A stretch of 64,000 nt of DNA, taken from Actinomycetospora succinea. GTDB lineage: Bacteria; Actinomycetota; Actinomycetes; Mycobacteriales; Pseudonocardiaceae. The DNA is taken from NCBI RefSeq assembly GCF_004363095.1, contig NZ_SNYO01000002.1, positions 868,001 through 932,000 of the forward strand, written 5' to 3'. Below the pieces are notes generated by a model that saw only the letters and a program-made list of their open reading frames with translations, did not search any database and was not told the DNA's origin. This document shows positions 8,422-17,774 of this stretch, piece by piece (the stretch's first letter is position 1; the number at the start of each line of letters is the position of its first letter). A program made the translations under genes and the position numbers.

Positions 8422-11076
8422 ATGCCGGAGCTCTGGCCGCTGGTCGGACGCTCCGAGACGCTGTCCTCGATCGTCCATCTCGCCCAGACCCGGCAGTGCG
8501 CCGGCGTCATGCTCGTTGGTCCACCCGGCGTCGGTCGCACCCGCCTGGCGCGCGCGACCCTGGCCGCGGTGGTCACCACGGAAAGTGCCCGTTGGTCGCC
8601 CGTCTGGGTGATGGCGAGCCGCTCCACCCAGGACATCCCGCTCGGCGCGATGAGCCATCTCCTGCCCCGCATGGACGCCCCGCCGGACGGCGAGACGGGC
8701 CTGACCGGTCATCTGCTGCACGCCGCGCGGCTCGCCCTGCGCCCGGAGCCCGGCGCGGGCCAGCTCATCCTCGCCGTGGACGACGCGCACGTCCTCGACA
8801 CGACCTCGGCGGTGCTGCTCCACCAGCTCGCCGTCTCCGGCGACGCCTTCCTCGTCATCACCGCCCCGGCCGGGCTCACCCTCCCGGACCCGATCTTCGC
8901 CCTCTGGAAGGAGGGGCTGATCGACCGCCTCGACATCCAGGAGTTCGACCGCGTCCAGAGCGACCAGCTGGTCGCCCGGGCCCTCGGCGGGCACGTGGAC
9001 GGGGCGGCCCTCCTGCGGCTGTGGCGGTACTCGCTGGGCAACGCGCTCTTCCTGCGCGAGATCGTCGACGGCGCGCGGGAGGACGGCACGCTGCGCCAGA
9101 CCGGGGCGGTGTGGCGGTGGGAGGGCGAGTTCACGCCCTCCGCGCGCCTGGTGGAGATGGTCGAGGCGCGGATGGGCTCGCTGGCGGCGCCCGAGCGCGA
9201 CCTGCTGGGTCTGCTCGCGTTCGGCCAGCCGCTGGGCAGCGAGGTGGCGGCCGAGCTCGTCTCGCCCTCGGTGCTCGCGACGCTGGAGCGCCGGGAGCTC
9301 GTCGAGTCGGTCCGCGAGGGGCGCCGGGTCAACGTCCGCCTCCGGCACCCCCTCTACGCCGAGATCCTGCGCCAGCAGGCCACCCCGCTGCAGGAGCGCC
9401 AGGCGTACCACCGCCTCACCCGCGCGATGGAGGCCCACGGCACCCGGCGCGGCGAGGACCGCAGCCGGCTGCTCGGGTTCCGCATCGGCCAGGGCGAGGA
9501 GGCCGACGCCCACGAGCTGCTCGCCGCCGCCCGGGACGCGGCCGCCGCCGACGCCGGGCTCGCCGACCAGCTGCTGCGCGCCGCCGCGGACTCCGGCGGG
9601 ACCGTCGACGTGCGCCACCAGCTGGCCCGCGCCCTGGTCGCGGCGGACCGCTTCGACGAGGCCGAGGCGGTGCTGGCCGAGGTCGCCACGCGGCCGGAGA
9701 TGGCCTCGGCCCCGCCCGCCCAGCTCGTGGCCTCGGCGCTCATCCGCGTGCCGAACGCCTACTGGGGCCTGCACGACGTCGTCGGCACCCGCGACGTCCT
9801 GCACGCGCTCGAGCGCACGATCCCCGGCGGCTCCGCCCCGGCCGGCGAGGCCTGGCTGCGGGCCGTGGTGTCACTGCTCGACGGCCGGCCCCGCGCGGCC
9901 CTCGAGCGCCTCGAGCCGCTGATCGCCGACGACAGCGGGGATCCCGGGATCCACGTCGCCGCCCTGTCGGTCGCCGCGTTCGCGAGCGCCCGGGCCGGCG
10001 CCCTGGGGCGCGCCCGCGACCTCGTCGCGCGGGGCCTGCCGATGATCGAGCGCGACGGCGACCCGAGCGGCGGCTGGCTGCGCTTCCAGTTCCTCACGGC
10101 GTCGTGGTCCGCGGACCTGCAGGCCGGCGAGCTGGACCGGGCCGAGAAGCTCGCCCGCGACTGCTACGCGGAGGCGCTGGCCCAGGGCCTGCGCACGCCG
10201 ATGGCCATCTACGCCACGTGGCAGGGGATCGTGGCGGCACGCCGGGGACGGGTCCAGTCCGCCGCGCGCTGGCTGCGGGAGGCGGCGGCGGCCGTGTCCG
10301 CGTCGCGCTTCTGCTTCGCCGTCCCGCTGGCCGCCGAGCTGTCGACGGTGCTGGCCACGTCCGGGGAGCTCGCCGAGGCGCGCACGGTGCTGGCCGCCGC
10401 CGACGACGTCCCCGGCGGGGGCCTGTTCGCGGGGTGGCAGACCGCCGCCCACGTGTGGCTCCTCGGCGTCGAGGGCCGGGTGTCGGCCGCGACGGAGACG
10501 GCGGTCGCCGCGGTCGCCGCCACCGAGGACCCGGGGCACCTGCTGCAGACCCTGCACACGGTGGTCCGCGTGCGCGCCATCGGTGTGGTGGCCGACGAGC
10601 TCGAGGTCCTGGCCGCCGACCTCGACGGTGCGTGGCCGGCCCTCGTCGTCGACCACGCCCGGGGTCTCAGCACGCGCGACGGCGCCGCCCTGGACGAGGT
10701 CGCCGCCCGCTTCGAGCAGCTCGGGTCCCTGCTGCTGGCCGCCGAGGTCGCGGCCCAGGCCTCCGCGGTGCACCGGTCGGACGGCAGCACCGCGGCCGCG
10801 CGGGCGTCCGCGGCGCGGGCGCGGGCCTGGGCCGGGGAGTGCGAGGAGGCGCGGACCCCGGCGCTCGGGCTCCTCGAGGCGTCGACCGAGCTGACGCGCC
10901 GCGAGCTGGAGATCGCCTCGCTGGCCGCCACCGGCCTGACGAGCAAGGCGATCGCCGAGCAGCTGGTCGTCTCGGTCCGCACCGTGGACAACGTGCTCCG
11001 CGCGGTCTACGCGAAGCTCGGCGTGTCCGGGCGCGGGGAGCTCTCGCAGGTGGCGGGCCTGCACGTCGCCCGCTGA
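8422..11076 (+). CDS. LuxR-family (LAL/MalT-like) ATPase transcriptional regulator, IniR-like
   Basis: 884 residues. An N-terminal P-loop ATPase: Walker A GPPGVGRT at 33-40, where the usual lysine is arginine, and Walker B LILAVDDAH around 115-122; a long helical TPR-like middle; and a C-terminal LuxR helix-turn-helix at about 824-884 (LTRRELEIASLAATG..SVRTVDNVLRAVYAKLGV). Such proteins turn on operons after binding a ligand and ATP. Start ATG 8422 has GAGGAGGGG 9 nt upstream. Its place beside the dynamin operon matches mycobacterial IniR beside iniBAC (Rv0339c beside Rv0341-Rv0343), so I take it as the likely regulator of the block; this is inference from context. It runs convergent with the Hsp70-like gene, 13 bp apart. 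Confidence 0.9.
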   Translation: MPELWPLVGRSETLSSIVHLAQTRQCAGVMLVGPPGVGRTRLARATLAAVVTTESARWSPVWVMASRSTQDIPLGAMSHLLPRMDAPPDGETGLTGHLLHAARLALRPEPGAGQLILAVDDAHVLDTTSAVLLHQLAVSGDAFLVITAPAGLTLPDPIFALWKEGLIDRLDIQEFDRVQSDQLVARALGGHVDGAALLRLWRYSLGNALFLREIVDGAREDGTLRQTGAVWRWEGEFTPSARLVEMVEARMGSLAAPERDLLGLLAFGQPLGSEVAAELVSPSVLATLERRELVESVREGRRVNVRLRHPLYAEILRQQATPLQERQAYHRLTRAMEAHGTRRGEDRSRLLGFRIGQGEEADAHELLAAARDAAAADAGLADQLLRAAADSGGTVDVRHQLARALVAADRFDEAEAVLAEVATRPEMASAPPAQLVASALIRVPNAYWGLHDVVGTRDVLHALERTIPGGSAPAGEAWLRAVVSLLDGRPRAALERLEPLIADDSGDPGIHVAALSVAAFASARAGALGRARDLVARGLPMIERDGDPSGGWLRFQFLTASWSADLQAGELDRAEKLARDCYAEALAQGLRTPMAIYATWQGIVAARRGRVQSAARWLREAAAAVSASRFCFAVPLAAELSTVLATSGELAEARTVLAAADDVPGGGLFAGWQTAAHVWLLGVEGRVSAATETAVAAVAATEDPGHLLQTLHTVVRVRAIGVVADELEVLAADLDGAWPALVVDHARGLSTRDGAALDEVAARFEQLGSLLLAAEVAAQASAVHRSDGSTAAARASAARARAWAGECEEARTPALGLLEASTELTRRELEIASLAATGLTSKAIAEQLVVSVRTVDNVLRAVYAKLGVSGRGELSQVAGLHVAR

Positions 11077-11089
11077 GCACCCGCGGGCG

Positions 11090-12901
11090 TCAGGAGCCGC
11101 TCGCCGAGCCGCCGTCGGTCCCGCCCGAACCGCTCCCGCCGTCGGTGCCGCTGCCCGACGCGCAGCAGTCGGGGGGCGGCGTCGTGTGGGGCGCGCTGGT
11201 GTGCTCCGACGTGCGGCCGTTGTTCCACCCGCCGCCACCGTTGCCACCGCCGGAGCCCCCGGAGCCGCCGGAGTTGCTGGGTGCGCGGCGGGCCTGGCTG
11301 CCCTGCTGGGAGCCGCCCGACGACCCGGCGGGATCCTCGGCGACCGGCGCGGCGGGCGCGACGACCACGGGCGGCGGCGCCACCGACGCCGGGGCCGGCG
11401 CGATCTCCGTGGCGCCGGCCGGCGTGGGCGTGGCGTCGGCCGACGCGACCCGGTAGGCGTAGGTCCCGCCGCCGGCGAGCACCGCCAGCAGTAGCGCCGC
11501 CCCGATGGCCATGGGCACGCGCCGGCGGGGCTTCTTCTCGGGCTCGGAGGACTGCAGCGCGGGTGCCGGCATCCCGGCCGCCGGGGTCCCCACCGGCATC
11601 GACCCGCGGGGCGCACCCGGGCGCGGCCCGTTCTGCAGCATCGCCGTGGTGCCCGCCCCGGCGGCCGCCGGGATCGCCCCGGAGGGCGGGCCGTTCCGCC
11701 GCGGCGGCGGCAGGTGGGTGGGCCGCTGGAACGTGCCCGACGACGGGCCGGTCATGGGGCCGACCATGGTGGTGGCGGCCGCGGCGGTCCGCCGCACCTG
11801 CGGGCCGGTCGACCCGCCGTGGGGGCCGCCGCCGTGGACGTACTCGGTGTGCGCCATGCCGGCCGCCCCGAGGACGATCGCGTGCTTCGGGTGGGCATCG
11901 ACCGCGGTCGGTCGCCCCAGCTCCGCGGACACCATCTGGCTCACGAGCGGGATGCGCGACGAGCCCCCGACGAGCAGGACGGTGGTCAGCTGCTCGGGCT
12001 GCACGCGCGCCGAGTCGAGCGCGCGGCGCAGCGACGCGATCGTCGCCGCGATGGACGGGCGGACCATGTCCTCGAACTCGCCGCGGGTCAGGCGCACCTC
12101 GGTCTGCAGCGAGGGCAGCATCACCGGGATCGTCGTCTCGGTGTCGGCGGAGAGCGCCTCCTTGGCGAGCACGCAGTCCTGGCGCAGGCGGATCACCGCG
12201 CTCGTCGCGCGCGGGTCCGACGGGTCGAGCTCGGACACGGGCCCGCCGAGCACGCGGTCGACGTGGGTGAACACGGCCTCGTCGAAGTCGATGCCACCGA
12301 GGCCCTCGATGCCCTCCGGCGTCCCGAGCAGCTCGAAGCCGTTGCCCGACGTCCGCAGCAGCGTCGCGTCGAAGGTGCCGCCGCCGAGGTCGTAGACGGC
12401 GACGGTCGCGCCGTCCTCCAGGCGCTCGTTGGTGGCGTAGTGGGCCGCGGCCGCCTCCGGCTCGGTGATCATCCGGACGTTGCGGAGACCGGCCTGGCGC
12501 GGGATCTGGTCGAACAGCTCGCGCTTGTACGGGCCCCAGTTCGCGGGGTGGGTCAGGGTCACGACGTCGGGCATCCCGCCCTCGCGCTCGCTCACCGCCC
12601 GGACGACGTCGCCCAGCTGGCGGGCCATGAGGTCGCCGGCCGCGTACGGCGACCCGCCGAGGATCAGCGGCATCGGGTCGCCGAAGCGCCGCTTCACCTC
12701 GCGGGCGACGCGGTCGGGCTCCGAGGCGGCCCGGCGCTCCGCGGCGTCGCCGGTGAGCACGGCGCCGTCCTCGCGGATGAGGATCACCGAGGGCACGGCC
12801 GCGGCGCGGTCCCCGAGGCTGGCCATCTCGACACGGCCGTCCCGGTCGACCGCGGCGGCGGTGAAGGTGGTTCCTAGATCCACGCCGAGTCCGTAGCCCA
12901 C
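11090..12901 (-). CDS. membrane-anchored Hsp70-like protein lacking the substrate-binding domain
   Basis: 603 residues from GTG 12901 (AAGGAG 6 nt upstream). Residues 1-355 form an Hsp70/actin-fold nucleotide-binding domain: GVDLGTTFTAAAV (phosphate 1), VYDLGGGTFDATLL (170-182), TEPEAAAAHYA and LLVGGSSRIPLV (309-320). Instead of a peptide-binding domain there is a Pro-rich linker, a single membrane helix (about 462-484) and a Ser/Gly/Asn-rich outside tail ending in a CC pair. Such proteins are known in actinobacteria, function unclear; an ATP-driven sensor or scaffold in the membrane is plausible. It follows the 321-residue protein by 59 nt and is probably in its operon, behind the shared operator. 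Confidence 0.88.
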   Translation of the reverse strand: MGYGLGVDLGTTFTAAAVDRDGRVEMASLGDRAAAVPSVILIREDGAVLTGDAAERRAASEPDRVAREVKRRFGDPMPLILGGSPYAAGDLMARQLGDVVRAVSEREGGMPDVVTLTHPANWGPYKRELFDQIPRQAGLRNVRMITEPEAAAAHYATNERLEDGATVAVYDLGGGTFDATLLRTSGNGFELLGTPEGIEGLGGIDFDEAVFTHVDRVLGGPVSELDPSDPRATSAVIRLRQDCVLAKEALSADTETTIPVMLPSLQTEVRLTRGEFEDMVRPSIAATIASLRRALDSARVQPEQLTTVLLVGGSSRIPLVSQMVSAELGRPTAVDAHPKHAIVLGAAGMAHTEYVHGGGPHGGSTGPQVRRTAAAATTMVGPMTGPSSGTFQRPTHLPPPRRNGPPSGAIPAAAGAGTTAMLQNGPRPGAPRGSMPVGTPAAGMPAPALQSSEPEKKPRRRVPMAIGAALLLAVLAGGGTYAYRVASADATPTPAGATEIAPAPASVAPPPVVVAPAAPVAEDPAGSSGGSQQGSQARRAPSNSGGSGGSGGGNGGGGWNNGRTSEHTSAPHTTPPPDCCASGSGTDGGSGSGGTDGGSASGS

Positions 12902-12960
12902 CGGAATCTCCTTTCTCTCTCACGCATCGTCGTCTCGGGGTGTCGGCCGGGAACCGCGGT

Positions 12961-13926
12961 CTATACGGCGAGTTCGCTCGCGTCGGGCGGGTCGTTACCG
13001 GCGTCGTCGTGGGTGTCGTGGGTGTCGTGGCCGCCGACGTGCGCATCCGGCGCACCCGTGGTGTCCCCGTGCTCGCCGGGGACGTCGCCGTCGGCGTGCG
13101 GGTCGGGGGCGTCGAGCACGTCGTGGATCGGCTCCGGAGCCTGCGCGGTCGTCGGCACGTCGACCGACGGTGCCGGGACCGGCGCCGGCCCGACAGGGGG
13201 CCTCCACCCGTGATCGTCGGAGGTGTCGTCGGGTGGGGTATCGGGCGGGGCCTCGTCGCCGAGCCCGCTCTCGGGAGCCGGCTCGCTGAGCCCGTTGACG
13301 CTGCGGTCGTAGCTCACGGTGTCGACGGAGAAGCTGCCGTCCGAATTCTCGACGACGTGTACCTGGCCCCGCTCGTGGATGAGCAGGTCGGTCTCGCTCG
13401 CCGGGGGCTCGGGCACCGCGGCGTGGTGGTGCTCCTTGAAGACGTAGTTACGGCCGTCGTCGTCGGAGATGACGAGGTACTGGAAGGCGTCGACGTTGTA
13501 GAGGGCGTCGGCGCCCTCGTTGACCACGACGTCCTGGTACATCTCGACGGTCAGCCACCCGTCGCCGACGCCGTGCGGGTCGAGCACGCGGAACGACTCG
13601 GCGAGGGACGGCGCGTCGCCGGCGGGCGGGACGTCCGGGGTGGTGTGGGCGACGGTCGCCACCGTGGCGCCGTCGACCACCGGGGCACCGCCGGTCTCCG
13701 AGGCCGCGGCCTCGACCGAGGTGCCGACGGCGATGGCCATCCCCAGGCCGGCGCCGGCCTTCGCCGCACGTCGGGCGACCTCGCGGATGTGCGCCGGGGC
13801 GTCGGCCCCGTTCTCCTGCGCGCTGCGCAGCCAGTCCGGGATCACGCCCCGGACGTCGCGCTTCGCCGCCTCCCAGAGATGCGCCGGCATCCCGGGCGGC
13901 ACGGCGCTGGGTGCCCGCGGGGTCAT
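12961..13926 (-). CDS. Asp/His/Pro-rich protein of unknown function in the dynamin block
   Basis: 321 residues from ATG 13926. I recognise no family. Residues 1-70 look helical and basic (HLWEAAKRDVRGVIPDWL, HIREVARRAAKAGAG) with a small-residue stretch GAGLGMAIAVG that could touch a membrane. The middle (about 125-215) looks like a folded domain (DPHGVGDGWLTVEMYQDV, FQYLVISDDDGRNYVFKE). The rest is disordered and rich in D, H, P and G (HDTHDTHDDAGND). The start is preceded by the 20-nt operator at 13957-13976, only 30 nt away. It probably heads a two-gene unit with the Hsp70-like gene. The acidic, His-rich tail recalls the neighbouring Cys/His-rich protein. Confidence 0.75.
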   Translation of the reverse strand: MTPRAPSAVPPGMPAHLWEAAKRDVRGVIPDWLRSAQENGADAPAHIREVARRAAKAGAGLGMAIAVGTSVEAAASETGGAPVVDGATVATVAHTTPDVPPAGDAPSLAESFRVLDPHGVGDGWLTVEMYQDVVVNEGADALYNVDAFQYLVISDDDGRNYVFKEHHHAAVPEPPASETDLLIHERGQVHVVENSDGSFSVDTVSYDRSVNGLSEPAPESGLGDEAPPDTPPDDTSDDHGWRPPVGPAPVPAPSVDVPTTAQAPEPIHDVLDAPDPHADGDVPGEHGDTTGAPDAHVGGHDTHDTHDDAGNDPPDASELAV

Positions 13927-13956
13927 GTCACGAGTCTCGGTCGGGCCGGGCGCGGG

Positions 13957-13976
13957 GTCATGAGCAACCACTACTC
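13957..13976 (-). promoter_or_regulatory. shared inverted repeat operator, copy 1
   Basis: Plus strand reads GTCATGAGCAACCACTACTC. It matches the sites at 17648 and 19514 and lies 30 nt before the ATG of the 321-residue protein. The outer parts GAG..CTC are inverted repeats. Probably the binding site of the block's regulator. Confidence 0.65.
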
Positions 13977-14019
13977 GGTTTCCGGTGCGGCCCGGTGGCG
14001 TCCTGCTCATGGCGGTGGG

Positions 14020-15696
14020 TCACCAGGACCCCAGGGCGCCCACGAGCAGGCCCTCGCAGGTGCGCACCAGGACCCGCGCGGCCTGGCGGACGTCGCGCGC
14101 GGACGCCGGGTGCTCGGCGCGGCGCTGCCACTGGGCGAGCGCCGCGCGCGCCACCCGCTGCATCTCGTTCGGCGAGGTGTGGGGCTCGATCCCGAGGCGC
14201 TGCCAGATCTCGACCCCGCTGCCGCCCAGCAGGCGCTCGGCGGACTCCCGCTCGGCGTCGGTGAGCATGAGGGACCCGACGCGGATGCCGTCGAGGAGGC
14301 GGACCTCGGCGAACTCGTGCGCCCCGGAGGTGACGATCTCGAGGTCGTGCAGCAGGTGCTGCGCGGCGGGCACCGGGTAGCGCTTGATGGTGGCCTCGAC
14401 GGCGAGCAGCGCGGACCGGGCCTTGAGCACCTCGGCGCGCCCGGCGAAGCGGCTGAGCAGCGCCTCGCGCAGCGGCTGCAGGCCGCTGCGGGTGAGCAGC
14501 TCGCGGGACAGCGCGCCCGCCGTGCCCGCGACGCCGGTGTAGCGCAGGCGCACCGAGAGCCGGATGCCGAAGAGCCCGAAGCGGTCGAGGAGCGCGGCGC
14601 GGCGGGCCGGTGACAGGTCGAGGTCGGGCATCTCGCGGTTCGCGAAGCGGTCGGCGGTGAGCAGCATCTGCTCGACGTCGTCCTCGGGCGCCTCGGCCAG
14701 CAGCTCGATGGCCCGGAACTCGTCCTCGCGCAGGGTCGCGGCGGTCGACGCGAGCAGGCCCGCCACCGGCACGACGGTCTGGCACAGCGCCTGCACGCGG
14801 GGGTCGACGCGGTAGCGCTCGGCGACGCGGGCGGCGCTCTCGAGGGCCTCGGGGCGTCCGTGCCCGACCTCGTCCGCGCGGGCCAGCACGCCGAGGGTGT
14901 TGATCGGCCGGCGCTCGGTCGGGTCGTCCCGGAAGGTCTCGAGGAACCGGACGTCGGACGTGTGGATGTGGCGCATCAGGTAGACGACCGCGTCCGCCGT
15001 GCTGGGACCGCCGCCCTGCTCGTTCAGCGCGGACTCGGTGCGCCGGGAGAGCTCGGTGGTCAGCGAGTCCATGCCCGGGGTGTCGATCAGGGTCATCGTC
15101 TTCAGCGAGGGCGAGGGCCAGTCGACGACGAGGCGCTCCACGTCCTGCGCGCGCATCCCGCCCAGGTCGCTGTCGAGCAGCCGCCCCGACGGTCCGGGCG
15201 GCAGCTGGCGCGGCGGACCCTGGCGCGGGTGGGCCGTCACCCGGTAGGTGTGGCCGTCGCGGTACCAGGTCACCACCCGCGTGCACTCGCCCGCGTCGGT
15301 GGCCGCGAGCTCCTGCCCGACCAGCGCGTTGAGCAGCGTCGACTTCCCCGACTTGATCCGGCCGGCGATGGCCACCCGCAGCGGCTCCTCGAGCCGGGCG
15401 GCGGCCGCCTGCAGAGCGGGCTGCGCCGGGCCGCCCGCGTAGATCTCCATGGCCTGCTGGACGAGGCCCCGCACGCGGGTCAGCAACGACGCCGGCGGTG
15501 GCGGGCCCGGTGGGGCGGCCGGCGGGAAGGGAGCCGACGGCGGGAACCCGCGCGCCGGGCCGCCGGGACCGGGCGGCCGGGGTCCGGGGCCTCCGGGCGG
15601 CCCGGGCCCGCGCAGGCCGCCGGGCCCCGGCGGACGTCCGGGTCCCTGGGGCGGGGGTCCGTACGGGCCCGGGCGGGGCCGGTCGCCGCGGTTCAC
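14020..15696 (-). CDS. dynamin-like GTPase, IniC-type
   Basis: 558 residues from GTG 15696, which overlaps the stop of the IniA-like gene (GTGA). Residues 1-70 are almost only Pro, Gly and Arg. The GTPase domain follows: G1 GRIKSGKS (112-119) in AGRIKSGKSTLLNALVG and G3 DTPG (205-208) in LIDTPGMDSL; the G4 motif is ARAD in LGVLARADEVG. The C-terminal half is helical as in dynamins. In mycobacteria iniA and iniC encode paired membrane-remodelling dynamin-like proteins induced by cell-wall drugs; gene order and coupling here are the same. Identity as the IniC partner is from context; the GTPase call is firm. Confidence 0.88.
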   Translation of the reverse strand: MNRGDRPRPGPYGPPPQGPGRPPGPGGLRGPGPPGGPGPRPPGPGGPARGFPPSAPFPPAAPPGPPPPASLLTRVRGLVQQAMEIYAGGPAQPALQAAAARLEEPLRVAIAGRIKSGKSTLLNALVGQELAATDAGECTRVVTWYRDGHTYRVTAHPRQGPPRQLPPGPSGRLLDSDLGGMRAQDVERLVVDWPSPSLKTMTLIDTPGMDSLTTELSRRTESALNEQGGGPSTADAVVYLMRHIHTSDVRFLETFRDDPTERRPINTLGVLARADEVGHGRPEALESAARVAERYRVDPRVQALCQTVVPVAGLLASTAATLREDEFRAIELLAEAPEDDVEQMLLTADRFANREMPDLDLSPARRAALLDRFGLFGIRLSVRLRYTGVAGTAGALSRELLTRSGLQPLREALLSRFAGRAEVLKARSALLAVEATIKRYPVPAAQHLLHDLEIVTSGAHEFAEVRLLDGIRVGSLMLTDAERESAERLLGGSGVEIWQRLGIEPHTSPNEMQRVARAALAQWQRRAEHPASARDVRQAARVLVRTCEGLLVGALGSW

Positions 15697-17597
15697 GTCA
15701 CGGCCTTCACGGGTGCGGCGGCGGCCGGCGCGGGGCCGCCCGACAGCCCGCCCGCGCGGGTGCGCTCGAGGTGCGCGGAGAGGTCCTCCACGCGCGCCAT
15801 GAGGCTGGCCAGGGACTGGAGGTCGGTCTCGGCGCGCGACCGGGCACCGACGTCGGACTCGCTGCTCTTGGCGGCCTCCTGGGCCGCGGCGAGCGCCTCG
15901 GTCGACGAGCGCTGGAGCTCGGACACCCGCTGCGACCAGGCGTTGCGGAGCTCGCGCTGCACGTGGCGGATCGCGTCGCGCGAGTCCTTGCCGAAGTGCA
16001 TGTTGAACTCGTCCACGAACCGGCGCACCGCGGTCTTCGCCTCGGAGCGGCGCTTCTCGAGGGCCCGCTTCTGCTCCTCCTTCCACCCCATCCGGCCGAG
16101 CAGCAGGCCCGGGATGACGCCCAGGCCCAACGGCACCGGCAGCCCGGTCAGGCTCATCAGCATGTTGAACATGAGGAAGCCGCTGTAGGACTTCTGGAAC
16201 GCGGCCATCCCGGCGCCCTTCGCCTTCTTCTCGGCGAAGGTGGCGTCGGCCTTGAGGCCGTCGAGCAGCTCGACGGGCGCCGCCACCTCGCGGGCGCGCA
16301 CCACCTGCGACTCGGCGATGTCGAAGTGCTGGCCGACCGCGATGGCGACCTCCTTAGCCCGGTTCACGAACATGGCGTAGTTCTCCAGCGCCTCCCCGGC
16401 CAGCCGCTGCCGGAGCCACGCCTCGAACTCCTCCCAGTTCTTCCCGGGGTCGCCGTTGTCGATCGACTGCTCGGCCTCGTGGACCACGATCCGCGTGCGC
16501 TGGCGGAGGTCGAAGTCGATGTCGGACGAGATGTCGGCGAACCCGTCCTGGAGCACCGACTGCCACTTGGACGAGCGCTCGCGCAGCGCGTCGGCCTGCT
16601 CCTTGGCGCGCGTGAGCTCACCGACGAGCGCCGCGGACCGCTTCGGGTCGGCCAGGGCGGCCAGCCGGGCGCGCGCCACGACCTCCATCTGCTCGACGGC
16701 GGAGCGCACGTGCGTGATCGCCGCGTCGAGGGCGAGCTTCTCGCCGCCGGCGACGATCTCGTTGATGTTCGAGATCAGCGCGGGGAAGCCGGACTCGTTG
16801 TTGAGGTCCTTGCTCATCGTGCTGGCCGCCAGCGAGCGGATCTCCGACGACACCGCGAGCGACTCGATCTCGATCCCCGCCCGCTGCAGGTGCTGCCGGT
16901 CGCGCTCGAGCATGCGGTCCGAGTGCGGGTACAGGTCGGTCTTGGTCAGCACGAACAGGACGGTCGGGCACAGCTCCTTCACGGTCCGCAGGAACGACAT
17001 CTCGCTGTCGGTCAGCTCCTGGGAGCAGTCGCTGACGAAGAGCACGGCGTGGGACCGGGGCAGCGAGCTGATCGTCGACGCGTTCGACCCGGACCCGATG
17101 CCGCCCACGCCGGGCGTGTCCACCAGGACGAGGCCGTTGGAGAGGATCGGGCGGTCGAGCCCGACGGTGACGCGGCGCAGGTTGCGGCTGTTGCCGGGGT
17201 TGCCGAACTCGGAGGCGTACTGGGGGACGTCCGACGGCGCGATCGTCTCGTTCCAGCCGGCGCCCGAGGCGCCCGAGGCGGGTTCGAAGACCGCGCTCGC
17301 GGACAGGCTCTTGGCGTAGCGCACCTCGGTGAGGACCGCGGTCGCCACGTCGTCGTCCACCGGGCAGATGGGCGCGCTCAGCATGGCGTTGATCAGGGAG
17401 CTCTTGCCCTGCTTGAACTCGCCGACGACGTGCACCGTGATCGAGGCGTCGCTCAGGATCTGCTTGGCGCCTTTGAGCCGCGCGACCAGGTCGTCGCGCT
17501 CGTAGGCCTGCGCGCCCTTGATCGCCATGTCGATCGTCTCGGTGGCGTGGCGCGCAGCGGCGCTCTGCTTCTGCTGTTGCTGCTGCTGGACCGCCAT
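15693..17597 (-). CDS. dynamin-like GTPase, IniA-type
   Basis: 634 residues, near the length of mycobacterial IniA (640). After a Gln-rich start come G1 GEFKQGKSS (59-67), G3 DTPGVGG (160-166) and G4 TKTD (218-221), then long helical bundle segments, a hydrophobic stretch near 470-505 (MFNMLMSLTGLPVPLGLG) fit for the membrane-binding paddle, and a C-terminal coiled segment. Bacterial dynamins of this type tether and fuse or repair membranes. GGGGAGAGGAG precedes ATG 17597. The operator at 17648-17667 lies 50 nt upstream, so this gene heads the GTPase operon. No IniB-type Gly/Ala-rich gene is in the operon itself; the repeat protein at 17775-19427 has that position. Confidence 0.9.
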   Translation of the reverse strand: MAVQQQQQQKQSAAARHATETIDMAIKGAQAYERDDLVARLKGAKQILSDASITVHVVGEFKQGKSSLINAMLSAPICPVDDDVATAVLTEVRYAKSLSASAVFEPASGASGAGWNETIAPSDVPQYASEFGNPGNSRNLRRVTVGLDRPILSNGLVLVDTPGVGGIGSGSNASTISSLPRSHAVLFVSDCSQELTDSEMSFLRTVKELCPTVLFVLTKTDLYPHSDRMLERDRQHLQRAGIEIESLAVSSEIRSLAASTMSKDLNNESGFPALISNINEIVAGGEKLALDAAITHVRSAVEQMEVVARARLAALADPKRSAALVGELTRAKEQADALRERSSKWQSVLQDGFADISSDIDFDLRQRTRIVVHEAEQSIDNGDPGKNWEEFEAWLRQRLAGEALENYAMFVNRAKEVAIAVGQHFDIAESQVVRAREVAAPVELLDGLKADATFAEKKAKGAGMAAFQKSYSGFLMFNMLMSLTGLPVPLGLGVIPGLLLGRMGWKEEQKRALEKRRSEAKTAVRRFVDEFNMHFGKDSRDAIRHVQRELRNAWSQRVSELQRSSTEALAAAQEAAKSSESDVGARSRAETDLQSLASLMARVEDLSAHLERTRAGGLSGGPAPAAAAPVKAVT

Positions 17598-17647
17598 GCC
17601 CTCTCCTCTCCCCGTCGGGCACCAGCCTCCGCCGCCCGGGCGTGATC

Positions 17648-17667
17648 GTCATGAGTAGCGACTACTC
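17648..17667 (-). promoter_or_regulatory. shared inverted repeat operator, copy 2
   Basis: GTCATGAGTAGCGACTACTC on the plus strand. This is the most symmetrical copy: CATGAGTAG and CTACTCATG are perfect 9-bp arms around CGA (17650-17670). It lies between the repeat-protein stop and the IniA-like start, so it acts on the dynamin operon. Confidence 0.75.
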
Positions 17668-17774
17668 ATGTCTGTCGATGGTTCCTGCCGGCGCACCGGG
17701 CCCCGGGCGCACGACGGTCCGGCACGGTCGCGAGGACCGTGCCGGACCGTTCGTGCCGGGCGCCCCGGCGTGGG

